64,000 nt of DNA from Melanopsichium pennsylvanicum. Its lineage: Eukaryota > Basidiomycota > Ustilaginomycetes > Ustilaginales. Position numbers and translations under genes: made by a program. The stretch lies in contig OAPG01000008.1 of the NCBI GenBank assembly GCA_900208305.1, positions 828,128 to 892,127 of the forward strand, in the 5' to 3' direction. The number at the start of each line of letters is the position of its first letter. Within the stretch, counting starts at the first letter, position 1. This document shows positions 1 to 11,278 of this stretch, piece by piece. A model generated the notes under the pieces. The model had not been told where the DNA came from, did not search any database, and was given only the letters and a program-made list of their open reading frames with translations.

Positions 1-966
1 TGAGATTTTGTTTTTATTTTGGTATGGGCGTGCGAGGAATGTTAAGGATTTGTGTACTGAGTTGAGAGGAGGAGAATGTGGATATGTTTTTGTTGAAATG
101 GTGGATGGTACAGTATGGGAGTTTGAGAAAAAGCAGATGAGAGAAAGGTTTGGCTCGTCTGCGTATACATATGACCGAATTCTTTCTTTCCAATCATGGT
201 AAAATTACAATAATATACTCCACATTCCAATAAGGTCTCGAATACAACAAATTCTATCTCTCTTGTTTTGGACGAGACAATAATAATTCTTTTTAAATTC
301 GGAATATCTGAGAGGAATTTAATTTGGAAAGAAGCGATGTTGATTCGGCTGTCAGACATCGCTATGTAGACCAAAAAAATAAAAATAAAACCCATCTCTC
401 TTTCCCTGTTTCTCCTCTCTTGACACTCACATACCGCTTTTGTTTTATCCCATACGCTTGTCTTAGATCTGTACGTACTAAATATCGGTGATAGTATGCT
501 TTACCGGAAAAAAATGAGAAGGAGAGAATGTTCGAAAGTAGGATGAGATGGTGACGTGTTTGTACAGCATGACGTTGACGTTTCCGATGGACACAACCAC
601 CGGAAGATATTGCCGGAATGCATTGTAGGGTGGGCTTCCATCGGCTCAATCTTTTGCATCTTGAATCTTTTTGCAGATGCGTGATGTTTCAAAACCATAT
701 CTAATCCGGCATAACTTGATCTTTTTACAGTGACATTATTTACTATACAGTTACACTGTCAGTATTAGTGTCTTGCCGACTGCATCACGTGGTCTTTTGT
801 GTGTGTGTGTGTGGGTGGTTGCGAATCCGAATGAAACCACTGCAGAATGTGTCTCAGTGCGCTTAGAACCTATCACACATATCTTTTAATGCAAAAACGT
901 CATAACTCCAATGTGGTCTTTTCCAGCCCCACCAACATTGTCCCCAAACAGTAAGCTTGGACGAAA

Positions 967-1002
967 GTGTGTGTATGTGTGTGTGTGTGAGAGAGAGAGA
1001 GA
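967..1002. repeat. GT/GA dinucleotide tract
   Basis: A (GT)n run with one TA interruption passes directly into (GA)n. It is a simple microsatellite in non-coding sequence. Confidence 0.85.
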
Positions 1003-2327
1003 TGGAAAACAAGGTTGAAACAAATTGGCATGTTGGCAAGATGCTTAAACTGAATATTGGTGCAACATCACCAAACCGACACCTCGCAACTTTGGCTCAT
1101 TCTCTAAGCCGCTTTCACATAAAACCGCAAAGTTAGACGCACATGATCGATTCATTATTACGACGGCTGCTCATGAATGTCAATTTGTACAAACTCTTTG
1201 CAGCGGCATGCATCATGAAGCTGGTGGTACTATAATGCATGTGGGTTTGGAGATGACGACGTGAGGATCGGATTTCGCGATCACTTAAAGATTCGATCGA
1301 CCCCAACTCGATGCTCAAAACGCAAATCATGGTGCCCTGCTACGCTGCTGCCTTGATACCGTCATCTCTTCAGTCGGTTATCTTGCTCGCTACAGTCATC
1401 ACACTCAACCAAGATCTTATTTATTGTTTGGTGTAGTCTTGTCACTCTAAGGTAGCCGCCACGCTTGTGTTTTTTGTTTGCTGTCGTCACTTTGCTTTTG
1501 CGCATTCCTCCCTCTATCTTGAACCTTGTTGGTCAACCATTGTGAAACACACTAGACAGACTTTGACACCGCTGCCTCCTCAACAAGGAAATGATCAAAG
1601 GCCTTTTCAACATGCATCGCTACATTCTTAATGGCCTTTTTTTTCTTTCTTTCTTTTTTTGGTGGCAATCTAACATTAAAAGAGAAAAGCAGCTTGGCAA
1701 CAAGGCTCAAAAATAACAATGGTGAGCGGGTATGCGGTAGAGCAAAGGCCAAGCGAGCTTCTCATGTTTAACAGAGTAAGCCATGAAATGAATCATTTGG
1801 TTGCGCGCGGAAAGTGTCCCAAAATACATTTATTTGTTTTTTATTTTCCACTGTGACGTTGAATGATGGATGTGTTTGGAATGCGAACAATGGCGTATTT
1901 TATGCGTTCGAATTGGTAAAATTGTTTTTGTTGTGTCCATATTGTGTCGAAAGCAAATAAATTCTGTACTGTACAGCTGCACTCGGTCACCGAAAAGATT
2001 ATTTTAAGAAACCGGAGGAAAAAAAAAGAAAAAAGAAAAAAGACAAAGACAAAGAGAAGCCTGAATAGTACAGAAGCAGTCCATGGCTAAACAGTAAGAG
2101 TAGCAGCTGTCAGAAACTGTCAGCCCGCTCGGAAAGACCTGCAAGAATTCACCGTGCCTTACTGTAGCAAAACTGGGAACGGACTAAGCTCTCCCTCCCT
2201 CCTGCTCTTATGTGTACTAAACTTCATTGTAGGCTGTCGACATGACAACAAAGAGACAGATCAAGTCGCCGCTTTCTCCCGCTCTGTCTTTTCCCTGATC
2301 TTCCTCTCTAAGCACCGACAGTGTCTC

Positions 2328-2361
2328 TTTTTATTTTTTTATTTTATTTTATTTTATTTTA
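2328..2361. repeat. TTTTA pentamer microsatellite
   Basis: About five near-perfect TTTTA units in a T-rich background, non-coding, about 930 bp upstream of the His-rich protein gene. Confidence 0.8.
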
Positions 2362-3290
2362 GTTATGATTGTTGCTTCCCCTTTCGTCATCAATTCCCTG
2401 TCGAATTGAGCCGTGTTCATCGGATTTCAGAACCCCACCGGCCTTTCCCCTCACTTCTCTGCAAGCTGAGAGTTGACAAGATGTGGTGGCAGGGGCGATG
2501 AGGCCGTCTACATCCAGCTCCATCGAGAAAGTGCTCGTTTAGTGTGTTTGCCCGCTTCGACTTTTGTCATTTCTTCTCGATGTGTCTCACCGAAAGCTGT
2601 CAGCTGTGCGTCTGAGTGCTAAATCCAGCTTCCCGTAACCGCTCAACACAACAGCATCAGTCCCAATTGTACGTAAAAGCATGCGTCACAAATTGCACAA
2701 CAGTCCTATAGTTTTGGTTCGATGAAGAAGCGAGGAACAAAGAGTCCTTTCATCATGGTGCTCAGGAACCGCTCCACTGACTAGTTATGCTAGCGCCGCC
2801 TCTGATGTCATTCACAGATTTAACTCGGGCTGAGCAACACACATTCCCAGCTTGCGTCACTGACCCGCCAGGCTCAGAAGGTTTCTGCATAGTCACCAAG
2901 ATGGTGACGGCATTCATCTAACCCGCCTCGTCAGAGTGCTGAACACACCCTACCTTCTCCAAGAGACTCGTAAGCGATGGAATTCAAGAGGTCAAGATTC
3001 GGAGCATCGTCGTGAGAAAATGCACTCGGACCAAGGCAGCCTGCTCCACTGCCACTGTCACTGCCACAGTAACTGCTGCCTTCGCACCGTCGAGGCAGAG
3101 CAACCATCAGAAACCATAAAAGCGACTCGCTCGTCGGTCAACTATCATCTTCTCCTCCCCATCAATCTAGACTCTACTCTCTTCTTCCTTCATCAACAAG
3201 GCTCGAAGACCATACCGCTCTTGCACGTACGCTATTAGCACTACATATCCCCCTCTTTCAGCCCACAAGCCACAAACAAAGTTGCCCAAT

Positions 3291-4325
3291 ATGAACTCTG
3301 TCAAGAAGGTTCTTTCGCGCCGATCGCACTCTGGTGAAGACTCGTCTGATGATGGTCGTCTGTCTTCCTCCACTGCTCCTACCTCGAACCCCGGCTCTCC
3401 CCAGACTCGTACCAAGGAGTTCGGTTCAATCGGTGCCGCCACCGGCGCTACTGCTGCTACCGGCGCTACTGGCGCTACCGGTGCTGCCACCACTGCCACC
3501 ACTGCCAACCGTGACAACCGCACCACTGGTCAGAAGATCGAGAACAAAATCGAGCACGGTCTTGGTCGGTCCTCCGATGTTCACGCTACAGACGGCTCTA
3601 TCCGCCACAAACACGGTCACGACGTGTTAAGCAACAAGCACCTTGACCTCAACAGTGGTGAGGTGGATCAAGATGTTCAGCACCTTGCTGCTGTCACTCA
3701 CCGCACTCACCAGCGTCACGAAGTCGAAGAGGTTTTGCGCCAAAAGGAGCACGAACGTCACGTTCACCACATTCAGCACCACACTCAGCCCGTCTTGGAC
3801 TCTGAGCACAGCGCTGAACAGATTCACCAGAAGATTCACCCTGTTACCAAGGTTCACGAGAAGCACGCTAGCACTGACAAGGATGCTGAGTTGCTCACCT
3901 CGGTTGCTGGTGTTCACAAGGACACGTATGCCGATGCACCTATTCACCGTCAGATTGTTGACAAGGGTGAACAGGTTAAGGAGCACATTCACCACCACAT
4001 TCACAATGTGGTTCAGCCTATTATCGAGAAGGATACTCACGAATATCACCGTATTCAAACCACCATTCCTACTCATGTCGTAACTCACGAGGCTCCTATT
4101 GTTCATGAGAGCACTCACCACAAACCAGTCTCCAAGGAAGAATTCCTCACCGGTGGTGGATCGCTCAAGAACAGCGTTCAGAGCGTTCACGAGACCAACC
4201 TGCTCAACACGGGCAAGTGTGATCGTCAAGTTGAAGGTGTCGCCGAAAAGCTCGAACGTGATCTCGGTATCAAGAACACGGCCACCGTTATCGGTAACAA
4301 TGCCGGTACCAAGACCACTGTCTAA
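3291..4325 (+). CDS. His-rich hydrophilic fungal protein of unknown function
   Basis: A single-exon frame of 344 residues starts at the ATG at 3291 (MNSVKKVLSR); the open frame reaches three codons further upstream, but without an ATG. The N-terminal third is Ser/Pro-rich and then a Gly/Ala/Thr array (GATGATGATG-type, about residues 45-75). The rest is highly charged, with many His pairs and recurring segments such as HIHHHIHN and VHHIQHHTQPV. There is no signal peptide, membrane segment or enzyme motif. Proteins of this make-up occur across fungi as abundant, heat-soluble, stress- or allergen-type proteins, but I cannot name the family with certainty. Strong bias to C-ending codons and a long pyrimidine-rich leader suggest high expression. 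A metal-binding or hydrophilin role is only a guess. The gene is certain; its function is not. Confidence 0.85.
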   Translation: MNSVKKVLSRRSHSGEDSSDDGRLSSSTAPTSNPGSPQTRTKEFGSIGAATGATAATGATGATGAATTATTANRDNRTTGQKIENKIEHGLGRSSDVHATDGSIRHKHGHDVLSNKHLDLNSGEVDQDVQHLAAVTHRTHQRHEVEEVLRQKEHERHVHHIQHHTQPVLDSEHSAEQIHQKIHPVTKVHEKHASTDKDAELLTSVAGVHKDTYADAPIHRQIVDKGEQVKEHIHHHIHNVVQPIIEKDTHEYHRIQTTIPTHVVTHEAPIVHESTHHKPVSKEEFLTGGGSLKNSVQSVHETNLLNTGKCDRQVEGVAEKLERDLGIKNTATVIGNNAGTKTTV

Positions 4326-4817
4326 TTGATGAATATCTCCCCTCCCCACTTTTTTCTCATTTTCATCACCATTCTTTCGATGATACCATTCTATTTTCTC
4401 CGATTTGAATGTGTGTGTTTGTTTTTTTTTGTCGAATTTCTCATCGCTTTTCGAAGATATCCTCTCTATCTACCAAATACCGCAAATCACTTTGTTCTTC
4501 ATTCTTTCTTAATCTAAGTTGAATTTTAATTATTTCTCGAAAATGATACAGGATGTTTTGGTTGGTATACGAGTCTCCATCATAGCACTGATACTTCAAC
4601 GTCATGATGAACAAGTTCAATTAATGAAAGTGTATGAAATCTACTTGTAATGTTGTGGATTGTTTTTTCTCTCCCGGTTTCGCTGTCTGGCTGCACGACC
4701 CATGCTGATCAGCCGTTTGCGCATTTGTATCTTGACAATGATGCATAATACAAAGGGGGTATATATTGTTGTAATTTTTTTTTTTCTTTCTTAAATTTGT
4801 CCGTCTTGTATTCTTCG
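4326..4817. other. Convergent intergenic region
   Basis: AT-rich 3' flanks of the His-rich gene (plus) and the STEEP1-like gene (minus), with several T tracts. No gene seen. Confidence 0.6.
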
Positions 4818-5548
4818 CTAAGTGATTGTTACTGCTCCTGGCTCTGAATCCGAAGCGGCATCACCTTTTTCATCACCTTGATTCAGCATGCCTTGCTCAT
4901 CATGAATATTGTTGTGATTACTTGACAAAAAATGTTGCAAAAATGCATCGGTAGGTGGAACACCTTGTCTATCTGTAACTGCACCTGGTAGAAGAAAAGT
5001 AAATTTACCTCCACTCTTGATTGGAGGAGGAGTATGTTCATAACCCAATTCGAGATTGCATCGTGAGCAATGGAAAGGATATCGTTTCTCGATGGATCCA
5101 TTGGGACGTTTGATGAATTTAGGTTGAGCTTGAGATGCACTCATTTTAAAAACTCTACGTTTTCGAATGTTTTGGGGTGAACCAGTGATAGAGTAAGGCG
5201 GGGAATCCAAACAGCGCAAGATTCGGGAATGGTCTAAAGGTCGTAATGGAAGTTTTGATAAAGCTCGATCCAAGACAAGAGCGAATTCACCACAAAGACA
5301 ATAGTAGACATTGAGAGACGTGTTGGTATGATTCGAGCCTCGACGCTGATAACTAGTGATTTGAGGCTGATTTTTGCGAATCGAATTGGATAGAAAGGAA
5401 TGTTTCAAGCATAAAGAGTGCATTGACAGATAGGGCGCAAGAGGGTTTGTGGATAGCATGCATTGATATGATCAGCTTATTGAAAGAGGAGGCGCACATG
5501 ATATTAGACAAAGACATGATCACTTACCGTTCTGTCTGTTTTGCGCAT
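4818..5548 (-). CDS. STEEP1/CXorf56-like protein, two exons
   Basis: The body of the protein matches the STEEP1 (CXorf56, formerly UPF0428) family: a YYCLCGEF start to the domain, then LPLRPLDHSRIL, and a later CSRCNLELGYEH knuckle, giving two paired-Cys sites. In animals the family helps STING leave the ER; in fungi, which lack STING, the role is unknown and may be spliceosome-linked. I place the start in a 21-nt first exon (5548-5528, encoding MRKTDRT) followed by GTAAGT. The second exon begins at 5345, or alternatively at 5366; both acceptors are CAG and keep frame. The product is 182 or 189 residues, ending at 4818. The in-frame ATG at 5459 lies inside the predicted intron and lacks family similarity. 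The 428-bp gap to SMC4 is a divergent promoter. Confidence 0.8.
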
Positions 5549-5976
5549 AATGATAATGGTTTATGATTGGTGACCAACTATCGAACATGATCTTTGCTGC
5601 TTAAAGACGAATGACGTTGGTGTTGGAGAGAGATGATAGGAAATGTGTCAAGGCCAAGTATTAAGATACCAGAAAGAGTCGTGCGAGAAATGATGAGACA
5701 AGATGTGAAGGTATTCACGTGACTAGATTTGGTGGCGCGTGGTGTGGCGTCCAACTAAGAACCAACACATATTTGGCGTGGCTCAGTTTTTGAACGCTTC
5801 TTTGATATGCTCTGCTTTTCTATCTACAGCATTCGCTATTCATACATTCACCACTTCCACCTCATACAACATCGAAAACCTTTCTTTGTAACCACCATAT
5901 CGTCTCGATTCTGATCTGAAGAAGCACTCTATAATAAAGCATATCAATCTACACTCCTACTTACATTTGTCTCAAC
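5549..5976. promoter_or_regulatory. Divergent promoter, STEEP1-like gene and SMC4
   Basis: A 428-bp gap between two divergently transcribed starts. It contains pyrimidine-rich leader sequence just before SMC4. No canonical operator was recognised. Confidence 0.5.
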
Positions 5977-8900
5977 ATGCCACCTCGCAGAGCAGCTGCA
6001 TTCAAGCAACCACGCGATTCAATCGCATCCAATACTTCCTCTCTATCGTCTCTCTCTACATCGCCATCAGTGCACGTAAACGCTACACGCTCATCTCGCT
6101 CTTCCACAGCGCCCAAGTCAAAATCAACTTCACCAGCTTCTACTCGATCACGCAGACGCATTCAAGAATCAGAGCATGAACAAGAGCATGAGAGCCAAGA
6201 TCAAGATGATGATGCAAGTGAGCAGGAGAATAACGACAACGATGAGGAGGAGGAGGAGGAGGAGGAGGATGATGATGATGATGATGATGATGATGGGCCT
6301 GTCACACCGCTCAAACACGCTTCAAGATCAAGCGCACCAAAGCCTGCCACCAAACCTACTGCGCGAACATCCACAACACGTTCTCGCGCCTCCGCTTCTT
6401 CTGCAAATACAACGCCGCCTCCTGTCAAGTCTGCCAGGCCACGCGTAAAACAGGTGGTAGAAAGTGACGACGAGGACGAGCAAGAAGAACAAGACCAAGA
6501 CGAGGTGGATGAATCTCTAAGTCTCGCTGAGCACGACGCGCAGCAACCTAACCACATGCACCAAGACCATCTCATTCAATCGCCTACCGCTCGTCGAGGC
6601 GCCAAGCTCATTCCAGCTCAAAAATCCGCTGCAAACGCCTCCAAGGCTTCGTCCTCATCCAGTCTCAAATCTCTCCCCGTCGAGGCGGAAAAATCTCAAG
6701 AACAAGAGAATTTCGAATCGGCATCCGATGCATCTTTCAAACAAGCTCGGTCCGCCACGCCACAGCCAATCGACGCAACATCCTCGCTCCAACCAGCCCC
6801 ACAAACTCCTTCATCCAGCCTTCTCAAGCAAGTTGCAACTCCCGCTCGTCCTATTCCACCCGCTGGGCCCCTCAAACGCCTCGTCATTCACAAAATGGTG
6901 CTCAACGACTTCAAGTCCTACGCGGGTCGTCAGGAGATCGGTCCCTTCCACAAGTCTTTCTCCAGTGTTGTCGGTCCCAATGGCAGCGGAAAAAGTAATG
7001 TCATTGACTCCCTCCTCTTCGTCTTTGGTTGGAGAGCCACCAAGATGCGTCAAGGCAAGCTCAGCGAGCTCATCCACAACTCGGCCGGCAAGCAGAATCT
7101 CTCTCAGTGCAGCGTCGAAGTCTGGTTCCGCGAAATCATCGACCTCCCCGGAGACAGCTTCAAGGTGGTCCCCGGTAGCAAGCTCATCGTATCGCGTACT
7201 GCCTACCGCAACAACACCTCCCAGTACTTCATAAATGCGCGCAAGTCTACCTTCACAGAATGTACCACCCTCCTCAAGGCAAAGGGAATCGACCTCGACC
7301 ACAAGCGCTTCCTGATTCTACAGGGTGAAGTCGAGTCCATCGCCCAGATGCCTCCTCGAGCCAAGAACGAGCACGAAGAAGGTTTGCTCGAGTACCTCGA
7401 GGACATCATCGGCACCAGCTGCTTCAAGACACCGATCGAGGAGCAAGCCAAATTGGTTGACGAGGCAAACGAGCGTAGAGCTGAGAAGCTGGGTCGACTC
7501 AAGATCGTCCAAAAGGAAAAGGACTCTCTCGAGGCCAAGAAGCGCGAGGCAGAGGGGTTCCTTCGAGCTCAAAACCAGCACACCATCCGACAGTCGATGC
7601 TCTGGCAGATCTGGTCTCTCAAGTGCAATGACGAGATCAAGGTGGCTACCGATGCTGTCGCAAAGCTTCAAGCACGCATGGCCCAGGAGGTCGAGAAGCA
7701 TTCAGGCTCCAAAGCTGAGATCGAAGAGCTCGAGGCAGAGTACAAGGCCCTCGCCAACGACTTCGAGACGATCGCTCGTAGCAACGAAAAGGTGGCCAAA
7801 GAGCTTGCCAAGTACGAGAAAGAGGACGTGCAGCTTCAAGAGAAACGCAAGCATCTCGAAACTAAGAAGAAGAAGCTCACAAAGTCGATCGCCGACGACC
7901 GACACGCCGCTTCAGAGGCCAAAAACACCGCGTCTGACTCGGTGCACAAGATCGAAAAGGAAAAAGCCGAACTGTGCAAACTTGAGGCTTCGCTCGAGCG
8001 TCAAGAGACCGAGCTCGAAAGGATTCGCGACTCGCTCAAGGGCAAGACCGAAAAATTCAGCCGGGCCATTGAGCAGAAGCAGCGCGAGCTGCAGCCTTGG
8101 ACCGCCAAGATCAGCGACAAAGTTGCCGCCCAGAACGTAGCCCAGGAGGAGCGCAATCTGCTCGCATCCCGTGGCGCTCAGCTCGAAGCCAGCATCGCCG
8201 AGGCAAAGGAAGCACTTCGCAACCTCGAGCTTGACAACGAGACCAAGCATGAGGAGGTCGAAAGTCTGCATCAGGAACGCAAGGATCTGGATAAGAAGAT
8301 CGCTTCATGCCAGAAGCAGGTTGATGAGATGAAGCAGCAGGAATCCGTCCTTCGCAGCAAAGTGGTCTCGGCGCGCTCCAAGGCCGACGAGGCGCGAGCC
8401 ACCGTCAGTGCGAGTCGATCGCGTGGCGACGTCCTTTCTAGCCTCACCCGCCAGGCTGAGCTGGGCATGATTAAGGGCTTTCACGGTCGTCTGGGCAACC
8501 TCGGCGTCATTGATGACAAGTACGACGTTGCCATCAGCACAGCCTGCCCCGGTCTCAACAACATCGTCGTAGATTCGGTGGAGTGTGGTCAAGCTTGTAT
8601 CGAGCATCTTCGAAAGAACAACCTTGGACGAGCTAACTTTGTTCTTCTCAATAGTCTTGGTATCAGTGCTGCTGCTCTTGCACCCATCCAGACGCCCGAG
8701 AATGTGCCGCGACTCTTCGACTTGGTCAAGCCGCGCGAGTCTCGCTTCGCTGCTGCCTTTTACCACCAGCTTCGTGACACGCTTGTAGCAAACGACCTCG
8801 CGCATGCCAACCGCATCGCTTACGGTGCCAAGCGCTGGCGTGTCGTGACCTTGGACGGTCAGCTCATCGACAAGAGCGGTACCATGTCCGGAGGTGGCAA

Positions 8901-11076
8901 CAAGGTGTCACGCGGCGCCATGAGCTCCAAGTTTGCTGCGGACGAAGTTTCTCCCGAGCAGCTGCAACGTATGGAGCGAGATCGCGATGCGCTCCAAGAG
9001 CAATTGCGCGGTCACATTGCATCGATGAAGACGGTCGAGTCCTTGCTAGACGGTCATCGTTGTCGTGTGCCGCAAATCGAAGTCGCACTCGACAAGATCC
9101 GCATGGACCTCGAGAGCGGCGAACAGCGCGTCACCGAGGCCAAGAGGCGCGTCGCCGAACTCAAGGCTGAGAGCAAGCCCGACGCTAATGATGCCTCGCG
9201 CATTGCCGAGCTCGATGTCAAGATCACCTCGCTGGACAAGGAGATCGTCAAGCTCACCGACAAGAGCAGGGCAATCGAGAGCGACATCAAAAGTCTTCAG
9301 GAGCGGATCCTCGAGGCTGGTGGTGTCGAGCTTCGCACGCAAAACAGCAAGGTGGACAGCATCAAGGAGAAAATCGAGCTTTCGTCCGAGGTCACCACCA
9401 AGGCCGAAGTGGCCAGGAACAAGGCTGAAAAGGACGTCATCAAGCTGCAGAAATGCGTCGAGAAGAATGAGGCGCAATTGGAAGAGCTTGATGGCGAGCT
9501 AGAACAGCTCCGAGAGGAGATTGGCGAGAAATCGCAGGCTGCTGACGGCATTCGGTCCAAAGTGGAGGAAGCCCAACATCTCATGGACACCAAGGCGGAG
9601 GAGCGTGATGATATCAAGTCTCAGCTGGACGAACGGTCCGAGTCGGTCAACTCGTTCCGTGCACTCGAGATGGAGATCAAGCAGAAACTGGAAGTGCAAG
9701 AGCGTGTCAAAGTAGACAACGAGAAGCGTCTCGACAGCTATCAAGAGAAGCTCAAAAGTCTGACGCTTCACTACATTGATGAGGACGATTGGGACGATGA
9801 AGAAGGCGAGGATGCCAATGTGGATGGGGAGGAAGGCGACCAAGGTCGTGAAGCTTGTGCGAAACGATCTAAGTGGGCTAAGAAGAGGGCAGCGGTCAAA
9901 GGCGAGCATGGAATCGAGGATGTTATCGAAGAGGAAGGCGAGGAAGACGCCGAGGCTGATGTGCACAAAGCGCCTGAGTTGCCGCAATTCTCAGAAGACG
10001 AACTGCGAGCCATGAACGAAGGCCACCTCAGGCGTGAGATGACCTTGCTAGAGGAGAACGAGCTGGCTAAAGGCTCAGCCAACATGTCGGTGCTCGCCGA
10101 GTACCGCAAGCGTGAAGCCGAGTTTCTTACACGAGCCAAGGATCTCGAGTCAACCACACAAGAGCGCGATGCAGCCAAGCAAAGATACGACGACCTGCGC
10201 AAGCAACGTCTCGAAAACTTCATGGCTGGTTTTAGCATCATCTCGTCCAAGCTCAAAGAGATGTATCAGACTATCACACTCGGTGGAAATGCGGAGCTCG
10301 AGCTGGTCGACTCGCTGGATCCATTCGCCGAAGGTATCTTGTTTTCGGTCATGCCGCCGAAAAAGTCGTGGAAGAACATCTCGAACCTTTCAGGTGGAGA
10401 GAAGACGCTATCCTCATTGGCGCTTGTGTTTGCGCTTCATGCGTACAAGCCGACACCTGTGTACGTTATGGACGAGATTGACGCAGCGCTCGATTTCCGC
10501 AATGTTTCGATTGTTGCCAACCTCATCAAGGAGCGAACCAAGGGTGGTCAGTTTATCATTATTTCGTTGCGAAACAACATGTTTGAGCTGTCTTCGCGTC
10601 TGATTGGCGTTTACAAGACAGCCAACTGCACCAAATCGCTCACCATTGACAACACGGAACTGCTTGCTCCTCTACCTGCGCTTCCTGCTCCTCCTATCGC
10701 TGTGCCTTTTTCTCAAGCTCGACCGAGTATGACGACTATCCCAGGCTCTCCAGCAGCTACTACGCCCATTCATGATTCACAAACGTACACGATTTTGGCA
10801 ACACCTCGTGCTGGTGGATACAATTCGCTCGCACCTAAAACTCCAGCTACGGTTACCGCTCCCGGATCGCAATTCAACCTTGACGCACTCATGACTCCGG
10901 CTGTTGGTAAGACACCTGGTTCAGTTCTGCAAAGATCGCGAATGCATAATTCGTTGGTTTCGAGCCACTTTGCAAAAGGTATCATCAAAGCTCCAATGTT
11001 GGGATTGGCTGATAATAATAATAACAATAATAATAATAATAAGCGAAACGTTTCAAAGGTCACTCCTCTTGGCTAG
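5977..11076 (+). CDS. SMC4: Condensin subunit SMC4
   Basis: A single exon encodes 1699 residues. A disordered, acidic N-terminus of about 300 residues (poly-Glu/poly-Asp from GAG/GAT codons, 6245-6294) precedes the ATPase head. Walker A GPNGSGKS is at residues 333-340, then two long coiled coils flank a hinge from about residue 834 (GFHGRLGNLGVID). The ABC signature LSGGEK is at 1471-1476 and Walker B ends in MDEID near 1498-1501. The sequence around Walker A (FKSYAG, then SLLFVFGWRATKMRQGK) is typical of SMC4 rather than SMC1-3. SMC4 pairs with SMC2 in condensin for mitotic chromosome compaction. The frame continues about 145 residues beyond the usual end, with several S/T-P sites and a poly-Asn run (AAT repeat near 11014-11041). 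The length is above the usual 1300-1500 because of the two disordered tails. Confidence 0.97.
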   Translation: MPPRRAAAFKQPRDSIASNTSSLSSLSTSPSVHVNATRSSRSSTAPKSKSTSPASTRSRRRIQESEHEQEHESQDQDDDASEQENNDNDEEEEEEEEDDDDDDDDDGPVTPLKHASRSSAPKPATKPTARTSTTRSRASASSANTTPPPVKSARPRVKQVVESDDEDEQEEQDQDEVDESLSLAEHDAQQPNHMHQDHLIQSPTARRGAKLIPAQKSAANASKASSSSSLKSLPVEAEKSQEQENFESASDASFKQARSATPQPIDATSSLQPAPQTPSSSLLKQVATPARPIPPAGPLKRLVIHKMVLNDFKSYAGRQEIGPFHKSFSSVVGPNGSGKSNVIDSLLFVFGWRATKMRQGKLSELIHNSAGKQNLSQCSVEVWFREIIDLPGDSFKVVPGSKLIVSRTAYRNNTSQYFINARKSTFTECTTLLKAKGIDLDHKRFLILQGEVESIAQMPPRAKNEHEEGLLEYLEDIIGTSCFKTPIEEQAKLVDEANERRAEKLGRLKIVQKEKDSLEAKKREAEGFLRAQNQHTIRQSMLWQIWSLKCNDEIKVATDAVAKLQARMAQEVEKHSGSKAEIEELEAEYKALANDFETIARSNEKVAKELAKYEKEDVQLQEKRKHLETKKKKLTKSIADDRHAASEAKNTASDSVHKIEKEKAELCKLEASLERQETELERIRDSLKGKTEKFSRAIEQKQRELQPWTAKISDKVAAQNVAQEERNLLASRGAQLEASIAEAKEALRNLELDNETKHEEVESLHQERKDLDKKIASCQKQVDEMKQQESVLRSKVVSARSKADEARATVSASRSRGDVLSSLTRQAELGMIKGFHGRLGNLGVIDDKYDVAISTACPGLNNIVVDSVECGQACIEHLRKNNLGRANFVLLNSLGISAAALAPIQTPENVPRLFDLVKPRESRFAAAFYHQLRDTLVANDLAHANRIAYGAKRWRVVTLDGQLIDKSGTMSGGGNKVSRGAMSSKFAADEVSPEQLQRMERDRDALQEQLRGHIASMKTVESLLDGHRCRVPQIEVALDKIRMDLESGEQRVTEAKRRVAELKAESKPDANDASRIAELDVKITSLDKEIVKLTDKSRAIESDIKSLQERILEAGGVELRTQNSKVDSIKEKIELSSEVTTKAEVARNKAEKDVIKLQKCVEKNEAQLEELDGELEQLREEIGEKSQAADGIRSKVEEAQHLMDTKAEERDDIKSQLDERSESVNSFRALEMEIKQKLEVQERVKVDNEKRLDSYQEKLKSLTLHYIDEDDWDDEEGEDANVDGEEGDQGREACAKRSKWAKKRAAVKGEHGIEDVIEEEGEEDAEADVHKAPELPQFSEDELRAMNEGHLRREMTLLEENELAKGSANMSVLAEYRKREAEFLTRAKDLESTTQERDAAKQRYDDLRKQRLENFMAGFSIISSKLKEMYQTITLGGNAELELVDSLDPFAEGILFSVMPPKKSWKNISNLSGGEKTLSSLALVFALHAYKPTPVYVMDEIDAALDFRNVSIVANLIKERTKGGQFIIISLRNNMFELSSRLIGVYKTANCTKSLTIDNTELLAPLPALPAPPIAVPFSQARPSMTTIPGSPAATTPIHDSQTYTILATPRAGGYNSLAPKTPATVTAPGSQFNLDALMTPAVGKTPGSVLQRSRMHNSLVSSHFAKGIIKAPMLGLADNNNNNNNNNKRNVSKVTPLG

Positions 11077-11278
11077 TCACACATCTAACACCTAACGACA
11101 CCTGCGATAAGATTCGCAATCAAGAATATGTATGTTTTTAGTAAGAGATGCAATGTGAAGAGAAGAATCTTGTTTGGGATGGTTAAAAAGTTTTGTCAGT
11201 TTTGTTCAATAAAATGAGGTGGGTAAAAGCTCGTTTGATTCTAATATACAGTATATCTATGTATGTGTGTGTGTGAAT

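Larger units (their letters stand above)
1..3290. other. Long gene-poor left flank
   Basis: No reading frame here has a convincing protein: the longest are about 100-120 codons, low complexity, and lack family motifs. The stretch holds GT/GA dinucleotide tracts (about 800-813 and 967-1002), a TTTTA pentamer run near 2328-2361 and pyrimidine-rich DNA leading into the gene that starts at 3291. The first 200 bases may be the 3' end of a gene outside the window, but nothing shows it. Confidence 0.5.

Noticed and set aside
3627..4349. A 240-codon antisense frame across the His-rich gene
   Set aside because: Composition artefact (Leu/Val/Asn-rich) of a biased sense gene.
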